Source: Pseudarthrobacter enclensis (GTDB taxonomy: Bacteria > Actinomycetota > Actinomycetes > Actinomycetales > Micrococcaceae). Taken from it: 64,000 bases of DNA. The stretch lies in contig NZ_KQ758599.1 of NCBI RefSeq assembly GCF_001457025.1, positions 496,001 to 560,000 on the forward strand, in the 5' to 3' direction. Below the pieces are notes generated by a model. It worked only from the letters and a program-made list of their open reading frames with translations. It was not told where the DNA came from and did no database searches. The position numbers and the translations under genes were made by a program. Below, piece after piece: positions 29,876 to 40,081 of this stretch. Each line of letters opens with the position of its first letter. Positions within the stretch are counted from its first letter, which is position 1.

Positions 29876-30460
29876 ATGCCTACCCCCACTAAGGGTCCGC
29901 GCCTCGGCGGCGGTCCGGCTCACGAGCGTCTCATGCTCGCGAACCTGGCCTCATCCCTGTTCGAGCACAAGCGGATCACCACCACGGTGACCAAGGCCAA
30001 GCGCCTGAAGCCTTACGCAGAGCGCCTGGTGACCTTCGCCAAGCGCGGTGACCTCGCGTCCCGCCGCCGCGTTCTCGGCCTGATCAGCAACAAGGGCATC
30101 GTCCACGAGCTGTTCACCGACATCGCCCAGGCTGTGGAGAACCGCGAAGGCGGCTACACCCGCATCACCAAGATCGGCAACCGCAAGGGCGACAACGCTC
30201 CCATGGCTGTCATCGAACTGGTCCTTGAGCCGGTTTCCGCCAAGCAGGCCGTGGTAGCCGAGGCTACCCAGGCTGCCGCCAAGGCTGCTCCGGCCGCCGA
30301 GGAAGCTCCCGCCGAAGAGGCTCCGGCCGCTGAAGAAGCCGCTGCAACCGAAGAGGCACCTGCCGCTGAGGAAGCTGCAACCGAAGAGGCTGCTGAAGTT
30401 TCTGCTGACGCTGAGGAAGCTGCCGAAGCTCCCGCAGCCGAGGAGAAGGACGCGAAGTAA
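29876..30460 (+). CDS. rplQ: 50S ribosomal protein L17 with acidic Ala/Glu tail
   Basis: Residues 1 to about 120 are the standard L17 fold at the base of the 50S subunit ([20 protein letters not shown], then [20 protein letters not shown]). Bacterial L17 usually ends there; this 194-aa form carries about 70 more residues of Ala/Glu/Pro low-complexity sequence, a coding repeat built from AEE/APA units. GAGGAGAAA precedes ATG 29876. Confidence 0.97.
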   Translation: MPTPTKGPRLGGGPAHERLMLANLASSLFEHKRITTTVTKAKRLKPYAERLVTFAKRGDLASRRRVLGLISNKGIVHELFTDIAQAVENREGGYTRITKIGNRKGDNAPMAVIELVLEPVSAKQAVVAEATQAAAKAAPAAEEAPAEEAPAAEEAAATEEAPAAEEAATEEAAEVSADAEEAAEAPAAEEKDAK

Positions 30461-30479
30461 TTCGCTGACTCCCTTCGCA

Positions 30480-30485
30480 TAGACT
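30480..30485 (+). promoter_or_regulatory. Predicted -10 box for a leaderless truA transcript
   Basis: TAGACT ends 7 nt before GTG 30493, so transcription would start at or next to the start codon. The -35 region is weak. The box lies just after the rplQ stop and before the hairpin at 30503-30542. Confidence 0.45.
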
Positions 30486-30492
30486 TAGGTCT

Positions 30493-31383
30493 GTGAACCA
30501 CCAAAAACCCGCGGCCCCCGTTCCAGGGGGCGGCGGGTTTTTGCGTATCCGGCTTGATCTTTCGTACGACGGCGGCCCGTTCAGCGGGTGGGCCGTCCAA
30601 CCGGGCCTGCGGACGGTACAGGGAGCCCTGGAGGAAGCCCTTGAACTCCTGGTCCGCCGCCCCGTGCGCGTCACTGTGGCCGGACGGACCGACGCGGGCG
30701 TGCACGCCCGCGGCCAGGTGGTGCACCTGGACCTCGCCGACGCCGAGTGGCTGGGAATGGCGCGCGGGCACGAGGTGGATCCCGCCGTCGCCATGCTGCG
30801 CAGGCTCCGCGGCGCCCTGAACCGCGTCCTGGAGGGCATTCCCGGTGCGGTGGAAATCCACCGCGCCGCCGTGGCTCCGGAGGGCTTCGACGCGCGCTTC
30901 TCGGCGCTTTGGCGGCGCTACAGCTACCGGATCGCGGACGGCCCGGCACTGTGGGATCCGCTGGAGCGCCATTTCACCCTCTGGCACAAGAACCCGTTGG
31001 ACGTTGACCTGTTGAACCAGGGGGCGGCGCGGCTGCTTGGCCTGCAGAACTTTCTGTCCTTTTGCAAGCCGCGTGAAGGAGCCACCACCATCCGCGAGCT
31101 GCAGCGCTTCGAGTTCCGCCGTGCCGAGGATGGCGCTATCGTGTCCACCGTGCAGGCCGACGCATTCTGCCACAACATGGTCCGTGCCCTCATCGGCTCC
31201 GCCCTGTACGTGGGGGAAGGGACCGTCGAGCCGGGGTGGCTGCACGAGCGCCTGCTCGCGCAGAAACGTGACGCCAAGTCGGTCCTGGCCGCCCCGCATC
31301 CGCTGGTCCTGGAAGAGGTGGCCTACCCGTCCGACGGTGAACTGCCGGCACGGGCGGAACAGACCAGGGCCGTCCGCGAGTAG
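30493..31383 (+). CDS. truA: tRNA pseudouridine(38-40) synthase
   Basis: Converts uridines 38-40 of the tRNA anticodon arm to pseudouridine. The catalytic Asp is in AGRTDAGVHARGQ (residue about 62); other family segments are LDLSYDGGPFSGWAVQPGLR, RRYSYRIADG and AFCHNMVRALIG. With GTG 30493 the product is 296 aa. The start is uncertain: a strong intrinsic terminator lies over codons 4-17, and TTG 30541 within its T tract would give the typical short N terminus MRIRLDLSYDG. A -10 box 7 nt before the GTG favours a leaderless message. It converges with the histidine kinase gene, with 13 nt between the stops. Confidence 0.93.
   Translation: MNHQKPAAPVPGGGGFLRIRLDLSYDGGPFSGWAVQPGLRTVQGALEEALELLVRRPVRVTVAGRTDAGVHARGQVVHLDLADAEWLGMARGHEVDPAVAMLRRLRGALNRVLEGIPGAVEIHRAAVAPEGFDARFSALWRRYSYRIADGPALWDPLERHFTLWHKNPLDVDLLNQGAARLLGLQNFLSFCKPREGATTIRELQRFEFRRAEDGAIVSTVQADAFCHNMVRALIGSALYVGEGTVEPGWLHERLLAQKRDAKSVLAAPHPLVLEEVAYPSDGELPARAEQTRAVRE
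30503..30542 (+). terminator. Intrinsic terminator after rplQ, inside the 5' end of truA
   Basis: The arms AAAAACCCGC (30503-30512) and GCGGGTTTTT (30533-30542) pair over 10 bp, then a mismatch, then six more G-C pairs around a 6-nt loop; the U run is part of the second arm. It would end the rplQ operon but is also transcribed from any promoter that reads truA from GTG 30493. Confidence 0.85.
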
Positions 31384-31396
31384 TTGCGGGGGCGGC

Positions 31397-33070
31397 CTAA
31401 ACCTGGAATGACGACGGCGGCCCGTCGGCCGGCAGGGTAAGGGTAAAGGTGCTTCCCCGCCCCTTAGCGCTTTCGCAGGTGATGGTCCCGCCGTGCCCTT
31501 CGACGATCATCCGGGTGATGGACAGGCCCAGCCCCGCGCCGGCAATCGAGGCACTGCGCGCGGCGTCGGTGCGGAAGAACCGCTGGAAGACGCGGGAGGA
31601 CTCAGCCTCGCTCATGCCCATGCCGGTATCGGTGACGCTCAACTGCACCCACCGGTTGCCGGGGAGGGCGCGGACGGTGACCCTGCCGCCGCCCGGGGAG
31701 TATTTGATGGCGTTGGATACCAGGTTGTCCAGCGCCTGGCCGATGCGCAGCGGATCCGCGTAGGCCCAGAGCGGCGAGGGCACTTCCGCCGCCAGTTCGA
31801 TGTTTGCCTGGCCCGCCAGTGCCTGGGCCGACCCGAGGCTGGTTTCCACCAGGCTGGCGAGGTCCGTCCGTTTGGGGTGGACGTTCAGGGCCGCGGACGC
31901 GGTGGCGGAAAGATCGGATACCAGGGCCAACAGGCGTTCCGAGTTGCGCTGCACCACCTCCAGCCGTTGCGTGGCGTGCGGCGGCAGGGCAGCGACGTCG
32001 TCCAGCACCAGGTCGATGTTGCCGATGATGGAATTCAGCGGGGATTTGAATTCGTGGGACACGTTGGACACCAGTTCCTGGTGGGCCGCCAGTGCCTCCA
32101 CCCAGCCGGTGACGTCGCTGTACACCACCACGGCGCCGGTGAGGCGCCCGTCCTCGCTGCGAAGCGGCCGTGCCGCTGTGGACACCGCCCGTTGTTCCGG
32201 GCCTTCCCCGGCCCAGACCAGGTAGTCGGAGAAGGATTCGCCGGCCATGGCCCGGCTGATGGGTCGCCGGTCCGGCGGGAGCAGGGTGGTCCTGTCCTGC
32301 CCGAAGATCAGCTGGTTGCCCTGCCCGGGGAGGGCATCGTCCGCGCCCGTGGCGCGGCGGAAGTTTCGTTGCCGGCTGTTGGACACCAGGAAATGCCCGG
32401 AACGGTCGACGGCGGCAATTCCGACGTCCGTGGCGTCCAGCACCGTCTGCAGCAGCCTTTCCCGTTCCCGGCTCTGGCGCAGCAGGCTCCGCAGTTCCGT
32501 GTCCTTGCGGGCCAGTTCGCGCTGCTGCACGCGGAGGTTGACGCTGGCAAACCGGATGGCCAGGGACACGGCCAGCATCATCAGGGGAAACAGGAAAACC
32601 GTGGTCACGTCCGCCGCTGTCAGGTGCGGGAACCGTCCCGCAGCGGAGGGGAGCATGATGAACAGCGGGCCGACAAAGCTGAGCACCAGGCTGCTGCGGG
32701 CCAGCATCCCGGAGGCGGACAGCCAGATCACCGGGAAGACCACCAGGACCGCGAGCCCCGGCAGGAGGGGCGCCGCGCCGTTGCGGAGCAGCCCGATCGC
32801 GGCAAAGTCCAGTACGGGGATCAGCAGGTACGGGCGGTGCTCCAAACGCTCCCACGGGACCAGGAAGCAGGCCAGGAAGAGGACCGCGTGCAGGACGATT
32901 CCTGCCAGGTACGGCGGGCTGTGCAGCAACGTGGGCCAGGCAAATGGTGTGGCGGCAGCCAGGACTGCCACCAGCAGAGTCAGCGGCAGTTGGCACAGTG
33001 CCACCTGTGAACGGGTCCCCAATCCCCGGAAGAAGCGCGCAGGTCCGCGCTGGAAGAGGGAATCAGCCAT
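31397..33070 (-). CDS. Membrane-bound sensor histidine kinase
   Basis: A 557-aa kinase. Residues about 25-170 contain five or six hydrophobic spans with short loops. They are followed by a helical linker (VNLRVQQRELARKDTELRSL), a PAS-like domain (about residues 205-320, VLDATDVGIAAVDRSGHFLV) and a HisKA domain with the phospho-accepting His in VSNVSHEFKSPLNSI (residue about 340). The ATPase domain has the N box (DNLVSNAIKYSPGG), DTGMGM and AGAGLGLSI. Its partner is the divergently transcribed response regulator 253 nt away. It flanks the Tad loci, so pilus control is a plausible but unproven role. Confidence 0.93.
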   Translation of the reverse strand: MADSLFQRGPARFFRGLGTRSQVALCQLPLTLLVAVLAAATPFAWPTLLHSPPYLAGIVLHAVLFLACFLVPWERLEHRPYLLIPVLDFAAIGLLRNGAAPLLPGLAVLVVFPVIWLSASGMLARSSLVLSFVGPLFIMLPSAAGRFPHLTAADVTTVFLFPLMMLAVSLAIRFASVNLRVQQRELARKDTELRSLLRQSRERERLLQTVLDATDVGIAAVDRSGHFLVSNSRQRNFRRATGADDALPGQGNQLIFGQDRTTLLPPDRRPISRAMAGESFSDYLVWAGEGPEQRAVSTAARPLRSEDGRLTGAVVVYSDVTGWVEALAAHQELVSNVSHEFKSPLNSIIGNIDLVLDDVAALPPHATQRLEVVQRNSERLLALVSDLSATASAALNVHPKRTDLASLVETSLGSAQALAGQANIELAAEVPSPLWAYADPLRIGQALDNLVSNAIKYSPGGGRVTVRALPGNRWVQLSVTDTGMGMSEAESSRVFQRFFRTDAARSASIAGAGLGLSITRMIVEGHGGTITCESAKGRGSTFTLTLPADGPPSSFQV

Positions 33071-33323
33071 AAACGATGCCCGGACTCCTCTGGATCAGGC
33101 TGCGGGACAGGGCAGCCGCCTGCGCCGTATTTCTTCCAGCCACTGTTTGCCCACGTCCTTTCCCACTATTGCACACCTCTTGTCATAATAATTGACTTTC
33201 AGATACGACTATTGAAAAAGAAGTCATCAGGCACGCTTACTTGTAGCGTATAAATGGTTGGAGCGGGTGTGGCATTGGCGCTGGGCCAATGGGGGGCCAT
33301 TTCCGCCTGGCTCAGGGGCAGTT
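33071..33323. promoter_or_regulatory. Divergent promoter region of the kinase and response regulator
   Basis: The middle of this 253-nt gap (about 33176-33255) is strikingly AT-rich for this genome. It includes TTGACT at 33192-33197 and TATAAA at 33249-33254. It must contain promoters for both directions, but I could not place full -35/-10 pairs with confidence. Confidence 0.45.
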
Positions 33324-34139
33324 ATGGACGACGAACTTGGTGTGGCCGTAGTAATTGAAGACGACGCCGACGTGAGGAACCTTCTGGAGGGGGTCCTCAG
33401 CCAGGCGGGCTTTGAGGTGCATACGGCGAACGACGGGCGTGCCGGGGTCGAGGTGGTCCGCAGCAAGCAGGCCAGCGTGGTCACCCTGGACATTGGATTG
33501 CCGGACATTGACGGCTTCGAGGTGCTCCGGCGGATCCGGCACTTCAGCAACGCGTACGTGGTGATGCTGACCGGCAGGACAGAGGAACCGGACCTGCTGT
33601 CCGCCCTGAACGCGGGCGCGGACGACTACATCGCCAAACCGTTCCGGCCCAGGGAACTGCGGGCCAGGGTGTCCGCGATGATGCGCAGGCCCCGGCATGA
33701 GGCAGGAGACCCCGGCATGGCTGCGGCAGCCCGGGTCTCAGCGGGTTCCGGGCCGGTCCTGCCCCGGAACGATGACGCAGGGCACCCGCACGAGCTTGGC
33801 GTGCTGCACCACAACGGACTCGTATTGAACCACCGAACCCGCACGGTGGAGGTGGACGGCGAGCCGCTGGCGCTGACCCGCAGCGAGTTCGACCTTCTCC
33901 ATGTGCTCCTCAAAGGCGGCGGCGCGGTTTGCACCCGCCCGGACCTGGTCCGTGCCGTCCGGGGGGACTTCTACGGCCAGGACACCTACATCAGTGAAGC
34001 GGACGAGCGGGCCGTCGAGGTCCACGTGGGCAATCTCCGGCGCAAGCTCAAGGAGGACCAGCTGTCACCAAGGTGGCTGCAGACGGTCCGGGGCGTGGGA
34101 TACCGGCTGGCTCCGGCGCGGCGGTCCGCTGGCGCCTAG
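33324..34139 (+). CDS. OmpR/PhoB-type response regulator
   Basis: The 271-aa protein starts at ATG 33324 (AGGGG upstream). The receiver domain (residues about 8-120) has the acidic pair in VVIEDDADV, the phospho-accepting Asp in TLDIGLPDIDG (residue about 57), Thr in VMLTGR and Lys in AKPFRPREL. An unusually long linker of about 50 residues leads to the winged-helix DNA-binding domain (LTRSEFDLLHVLL, then ERAVEVHVGNLRRKLKEDQL and TVRGVGYRL). It pairs with the divergent histidine kinase. Its stop shares CTAG with the stop of the convergent Hpt-like gene. Confidence 0.94.
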   Translation: MDDELGVAVVIEDDADVRNLLEGVLSQAGFEVHTANDGRAGVEVVRSKQASVVTLDIGLPDIDGFEVLRRIRHFSNAYVVMLTGRTEEPDLLSALNAGADDYIAKPFRPRELRARVSAMMRRPRHEAGDPGMAAAARVSAGSGPVLPRNDDAGHPHELGVLHHNGLVLNHRTRTVEVDGEPLALTRSEFDLLHVLLKGGGAVCTRPDLVRAVRGDFYGQDTYISEADERAVEVHVGNLRRKLKEDQLSPRWLQTVRGVGYRLAPARRSAGA

Positions 34140-34690
34140 TTTGCCGGGCCCTGGGTGGCCGGGCCCTGCCCGGCAGGTCCCCGGCCGGTGTCAAAAATGT
34201 AGCTGCTTCGGAGTTCCGTGATGGTCAGGCCGCCCTCCCGGGCCACCTGCCGCATCAGCTCTTGCGCCTGCGCGAAGTCACCCCGGCGGATCATGGCTTC
34301 GAGCAGTTCCGCGAGCCTGGCCAGCCGGGTGCCGCCCACCATGGCTGAACTGATCTTCAGGCTGATGGCGGCGTCAAGGGCGGAGTCGCCGTCGTGCTCT
34401 TCCACTGCGGCGGCCAGCCGCGTGTAGCGCTGGTCCCACATGGCGGCGTAATCCCGGGCGAAGCGCTGGGCGAGGCCCGTCCCGGCAAGCTCCTCTTCCA
34501 GTTCCTCAAGCACTGCGGCATCAACAAGAGGCAACAGCCCCACCGCCTCGTGCTGCGTAGCCGGCGGTCCCGCAGGCCTGCCGGCCGGGGCCGCGACCCC
34601 GCCGGCATATGCCGCGTCCGGAGTGATCCCGACGGCCGGATGACCCGGTGCCGGGCCCCCTGCGCTCGAGCCGGAATCTTGACTGTGCAT
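34136..34690 (-). CDS. Hpt-like four-helix protein that seems to lack the phospho-His
   Basis: A 184-aa protein with a Gly/Pro/Ala-rich N-terminal region (about 50 residues) and a helical domain (about residues 55-160). The segment AAISLKISSAMVGGTRLARL, then AELLEAMIRRGDF, aligns by eye with the Hpt consensus (AHxLKGSSxxxGAxxLxxLxxxLE), but Ile stands where the phosphorylated His should be and Ile replaces the Gly after LK. So it looks like an Hpt fold without phosphotransfer activity. It lies 92 nt after tadC of locus 1 on the same strand and converges with the response regulator. The family call is by eye only. Confidence 0.6.
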   Translation of the reverse strand: MHSQDSGSSAGGPAPGHPAVGITPDAAYAGGVAAPAGRPAGPPATQHEAVGLLPLVDAAVLEELEEELAGTGLAQRFARDYAAMWDQRYTRLAAAVEEHDGDSALDAAISLKISSAMVGGTRLARLAELLEAMIRRGDFAQAQELMRQVAREGGLTITELRSSYIFDTGRGPAGQGPATQGPAN

Positions 34691-34782
34691 TGTTCAAGGC
34701 TACTTCCTGGAATTCTTTCGTTGTCCTATTTCAGGTGATCCTGTGTAAACCTTGCGCCATCCTTCAGCTGCGTGCCGGATAG

Positions 34783-35667
34783 CTACTGCCCGCTGAAAGT
34801 GACGATCGTATTGATGACAGCAGGGCCCAGGATCGCGATGAAAAGGACCGGAAAGATGAAGAAAAGCAACGGGAAAAGGATCATCACCGGCAGCTTCATG
34901 GCCTTTTCCTCGGCGCGCTGGCGCCTTTTGACCCGCATCACCTTGGCCTGCACGCGCAGTACCCGGCTGATCGCAATGCCGTAGGTGTCGGCCTGCACCA
35001 CCGCCTGCACAAAGCTGCGCAATTCGGGAATGTTGGTCCGGGCCGCCAGCGCAGTGTAGGACTCACGCCGGCTGCGGCCCACCTGCATGTCCTGCAGGGT
35101 CCGCACCAGTTCCTCCGCCAGGGGTCCCTTGCCGTTGTCGCCGGCCCGGGCCATGGCACCCTCGAAGCCGAGGCCGGCCTCCACGGAGATGAGCATCTGG
35201 TCCAGGGTGTTGGCCAGTTCCAGCTGCATGGTTTTCTGCCGCTCCAGCCCCTTGCTGTACAGGAGCAGGTCCGGGATGAAGTAGCCTAGGGCCAGGACAA
35301 ACAGACCGGCCAGCTTCATGAGCGGGGTGCTGCCGATCGCCGTCAGGTAGATGCCCGCGCCCGCCCCAGCCAGTCCGATGGCCAGCTTGGACCCGAGGAC
35401 TTTGCCCAGCGGCATCGACGCCGGCCGCCCTGCCAGCGCCAGCAGGCGGTCCAGGAAGGCCACGTAGGTGGGAGGAGTGAGACGCTTCCCCACGGCTTCC
35501 AGGAGCCCGGGCCGGTACCCGGCTGGAGCAGCGGCAGGTGCGGCGCCGCGTGCCAGGAGGTTGGCGACGGCAGTACGGCCTTGCCGGTCCGCAGTCAGGG
35601 CGGACCAGGCGATGGCGCCCACCGGTACGCAGACCAGCACGATGGCAAGGAGCATTGTCAGGTTCAT
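34783..35667 (-). CDS. tadC: Tad pilus inner-membrane protein TadC (locus 1)
   Basis: The 294-aa protein has the T2SSF domain (LDQMLISVEAGLGFEGAMAR, then LRSFVQAVVQADTYGIAISR) and membrane spans at the N terminus, around residues 95-140 and at the C terminus (ILFPLLFFIFPVLFIAILGP). With TadB it forms the platform on which the TadA ATPase drives Flp pilin assembly. It starts 6 nt after the tadB stop and is the last core gene of Tad locus 1. It is clearly homologous to the tadC copy at 42192-43064. Confidence 0.92.
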   Translation of the reverse strand: MNLTMLLAIVLVCVPVGAIAWSALTADRQGRTAVANLLARGAAPAAAPAGYRPGLLEAVGKRLTPPTYVAFLDRLLALAGRPASMPLGKVLGSKLAIGLAGAGAGIYLTAIGSTPLMKLAGLFVLALGYFIPDLLLYSKGLERQKTMQLELANTLDQMLISVEAGLGFEGAMARAGDNGKGPLAEELVRTLQDMQVGRSRRESYTALAARTNIPELRSFVQAVVQADTYGIAISRVLRVQAKVMRVKRRQRAEEKAMKLPVMILFPLLFFIFPVLFIAILGPAVINTIVTFSGQ

Positions 35668-35673
35668 GGGGCT

Positions 35674-36605
35674 TCAGAACTTCAGGTCGATGATCTTGCG
35701 CATCCACAGCGCGCCGATGGTCATGAGGACAAAGGAAGCACCGATCATCAACCAGCCCAGGGGATGGGTGAACATCGAGTTCATGTACGTGGGGCTTACG
35801 GCCAAGAGCATCGCCACAATGCCGAACGGCATGGCGATCAGGATGTACGCGGAGAATTTTCCTTCCGCCGCGAGGGCCTTGATGTGGCCTTTGATCTCTG
35901 CGCGCTCGCGGATGGTCTCATTGACCTGGTCCAGGACGTCGGCCAGGTTGCCGCCTACTTCCCGGTTGATCTGGATGGCCTGGGAGATCCAGACGAAATC
36001 CTCGTTCTTCATCCGGTCAGCCGTGTCATTCAGGGCCGCGAGGAGGTCCCTGCCCAGGCTGGTTTCGGTGATCACCCGGCGCATTTCCTCCGACGTCGGT
36101 TTTTGGGACTCGGCGGCCGCGGCGTCGATGGCACGCAGGATGCTGTGCCCGGCGCGCAGGCCGCCGGAGAGCAGCTGCAGGGTGTCGCCGAGCTGCCCGT
36201 CGAAGGCCGCCCGGCGCTTCCCGGCCAGGAACCCGAGGACCAGCTTTCCCATGAAGGGTGCAAGGGCGGCCAGGAGCAGACCCACCAGAGGGTTGACCGT
36301 TACCGTCCCCACCAGCATGCCGACGCCGGCGCCGATGCCCACCAGCAGGACGAACTCCGCCTGGGTCAGTTTGAGGCCCGCGTTCTCAAGCTGCGGGCGG
36401 GAGAACAGCGTGATGTTCCGGCCGGCCAGGAGCCGTTCGAAGGAGCGGACGGCGGACAGCGCGAACCGTGACAGGGAGGACGGCGGTTCCGGCTCGAACG
36501 GACGGCGGCGGTCCAGGGGGACCGTGGGCGCACTGGGCAGGAGCACGGCCACACCCAGGAGGCAAACGGCAGCCAGCAGGATGGCCGCTCCTATGGCGAG
36601 GATCA

Positions 36606-36606
<1 letters not shown>
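35674..36606 (-). CDS. tadB: Tad pilus inner-membrane protein TadB (locus 1)
   Basis: A 310-aa T2SSF-domain protein: N-terminal span (LAIGAAILLAAVCLLGVAVL), a cytoplasmic part with LAGRNITLFSRPQLENAGLK, then the domain containing DTLQLLSGGLRAGHSILRAI and ISQAIQINREVGGNLADVLD. Its ATG overlaps the tadA stop (ATGA), so the two are coupled. Partner of TadC in the assembly platform. Confidence 0.92.
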
Positions 36607-38113
<1,507 letters not shown>

Positions 38114-38114
<1 letters not shown>

Positions 38115-39307
38115 CAGATGACCACCCTTCGGTGAAGCTTGCGCTGGGCCTGCGCGCGCCAGGCGGGGTTGAACCGCTCCACCAGCTGGCGGAGGCTCTT
38201 GACGGCCGGGTCTTTCCTGGATTCCTGCAGCACGGGGATGCCGCGGTTGGTGGAGAGCGCGATGGCGCGGGAGCGGGGAACGCTGACATCCACCGGGGCG
38301 CCGATGGTCGATTCGACGTCCTGGACGTTCAGCCCTGCCTTGGCGTCGGCCATGTTCAGGACGACGTGGCGGGATTCGGGCGTGATGTCGAGCTGGCGGA
38401 GGACTTCCAGGCCGGAGCGGAGGCCGCGGATGCTGGGGATGTCCATGGCGCTGACCCACACAACATCCGTGCACTGTTCCATCGCGGCGATCCCGATCTC
38501 CGGCATGCCGGGCGCGGTGTCCAGGACGACGTATTGGAACTCCTGGGCCAGTTGCTCCAGCAGCCGGCTGACCTGGTCCGGGGTGATATGGTCCGCGTCC
38601 ACCGGGTTCGGCGGGGCGCAGAGGGCATAGATGCCTGCGGGGTGCACCGTGAGGTAGGCCTTCAGGACCAGCGGGTCCTGGGCGGCGGCGGGGGTGACGG
38701 CGTCCGTGACGGTGTGTTCGGGGTTGAGGTACAGGCCGGAGGCGACGTCCCCGAACTGCAGGTCCAGGTCCACGATCACCACGCCCATCGGTGCGATCTG
38801 GCCCAGGCCGATGGCGATGTTGGTTGCCAGGGTGGTCTTGCCGACGCCGCCCTTGGGCGAGAAAACGCCGATCACCAGGCCCTTGCCGTTGCCGGCCTGC
38901 TGCGGCTCGGGGCCGCGGTGGCGGGTGGCGAAGGACTGGCAGGCGCGTTCCAGCAGCACCCGGATCTCGGCGGGATCAGCCTGGGGACTGACGATGTCGC
39001 GGATGCCGGCGCGCATGGCGTGCAGCAGGAACTCAGGCTCCACATCGCTGACCAGGACCAGGCTGAGGCCGGGGACCTGGACGTCGAACACCTTGGCGAA
39101 CCGCAAAGCCTCTTCGAACGGCACGTCCGGGCCGATGATGAGGACTTCAGGCTGTTCCTGGTTCAGGAGGGAGAACAGTTCCGCCGGGCCGGCCGGGAGG
39201 ATGTCACTCGCGATGGTCTGGACGGTGCCGCGGAGGCCGTGGGCGACGGCGGCGCGCAGCTTCTGGTCGAAGTCGCCGCTGGGGGAGAGGAGGACGAAGC
39301 GGCTCAC
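38114..39307 (-). CDS. tadZ: Tad pilus localisation ATPase TadZ/CpaE (locus 1)
   Basis: A 397-aa MinD/ParA-like protein. Residues about 1-125 form an atypical receiver-like domain, followed by the ATPase domain with GVFSPKGGVGKTTLATNIAI (Walker A) and VIVDLDLQFGDVASG. TadZ proteins place the Tad machinery at a site in the cell. GTG 39307 overlaps the cpaB stop and the stop overlaps the tadA ATG, so translation is coupled on both sides. Confidence 0.92.
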
Positions 39308-40059
39308 TTGTACACCGTGTCCTTCCTGGCGATGAACCCGCCGTTGTCCTTGGCGTCGAGGGGTTCCTTGGTGAGCCAGAGCTCCCCGTTGATCGAGGTG
39401 AAGATGATTTTGCTCGCGTCGATGTCGTTGACGGCGACGGTCACCATGAAGGATCCCTGCGGGAGGGTGGTGTCTTGGGGGTTGCTGCCGTCAGCGGGTT
39501 TCTCGGTACCGGACGACTGGGGGGCGCGCTGGACCGCCGTGACGAGGACTTTGCGGAGCGTCAGCTGGCTGGTCTCGGCGTCCACTTTGCCCTTGTCAGC
39601 GCCTTCTTTGTAGTTCAGCGCAATACCGATGTGGTCGCCGGCTTCGAGGCGGCCACCTACCACCCGCTTGGGTTCCAGTTCGAAGGTGACCTCCTGCAGC
39701 CCGGCCGGGATCTCCACACCGCTTTTGGCCTTGACGTCTTCCGGAGCGATGAGCCGTTCGGCGAGAAGTTGCTCTCCCGGCACCAGGTCCACCGCGGCAA
39801 CGGTGCCGGCCTTGCCGTCCAGCGAGGTGACGGCCGTGGCGGCGATGGCCGTGGCCGGGACGTCCTGGATGACCAGGGAGGCTGCCATGTCGTGGACCGG
39901 GGTTCCGGCAGGAATCGCCTTCTCTACAACGAGGACCTTGCGCGGGTTGGTGCTTGCCATGGCCCTCTGGTCCGCACCGTTGGCGTAGACGAGCATGATC
40001 AGGGCTCCCACGAGCGCCAGGGCAACGGCAGCCGTTCCGGCGAGCAGGCGAGACTTCAC
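39304..40059 (-). CDS. cpaB: CpaB/RcpC-like SAF-domain protein (locus 1)
   Basis: A 251-aa protein with an N-terminal signal anchor (LLAGTAAVALALVGALIMLV), a SAF domain (about residues 42-110, VVEKAIPAGTPVHDMAASLV) and the C-terminal RcpC/CpaB domain (LQEVTFELEPKRVVGGRLEA). GTG 40059 follows a GGAG site. In diderms CpaB works with a secretin, which is not expected here; it probably sits on the outer face of the membrane. Confidence 0.88.
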   Translation of the reverse strand: MKSRLLAGTAAVALALVGALIMLVYANGADQRAMASTNPRKVLVVEKAIPAGTPVHDMAASLVIQDVPATAIAATAVTSLDGKAGTVAAVDLVPGEQLLAERLIAPEDVKAKSGVEIPAGLQEVTFELEPKRVVGGRLEAGDHIGIALNYKEGADKGKVDAETSQLTLRKVLVTAVQRAPQSSGTEKPADGSNPQDTTLPQGSFMVTVAVNDIDASKIIFTSINGELWLTKEPLDAKDNGGFIARKDTVYK

Positions 40060-40081
40060 TTTTTACTCCGTGGTGTCGTGG

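Noticed and set aside
30280..30450. Short tandem repeat near the end of rplQ
   Set aside because: It is the coding repeat of the Ala/Glu tail of L17, in frame and with mixed codons, not a separate DNA element.
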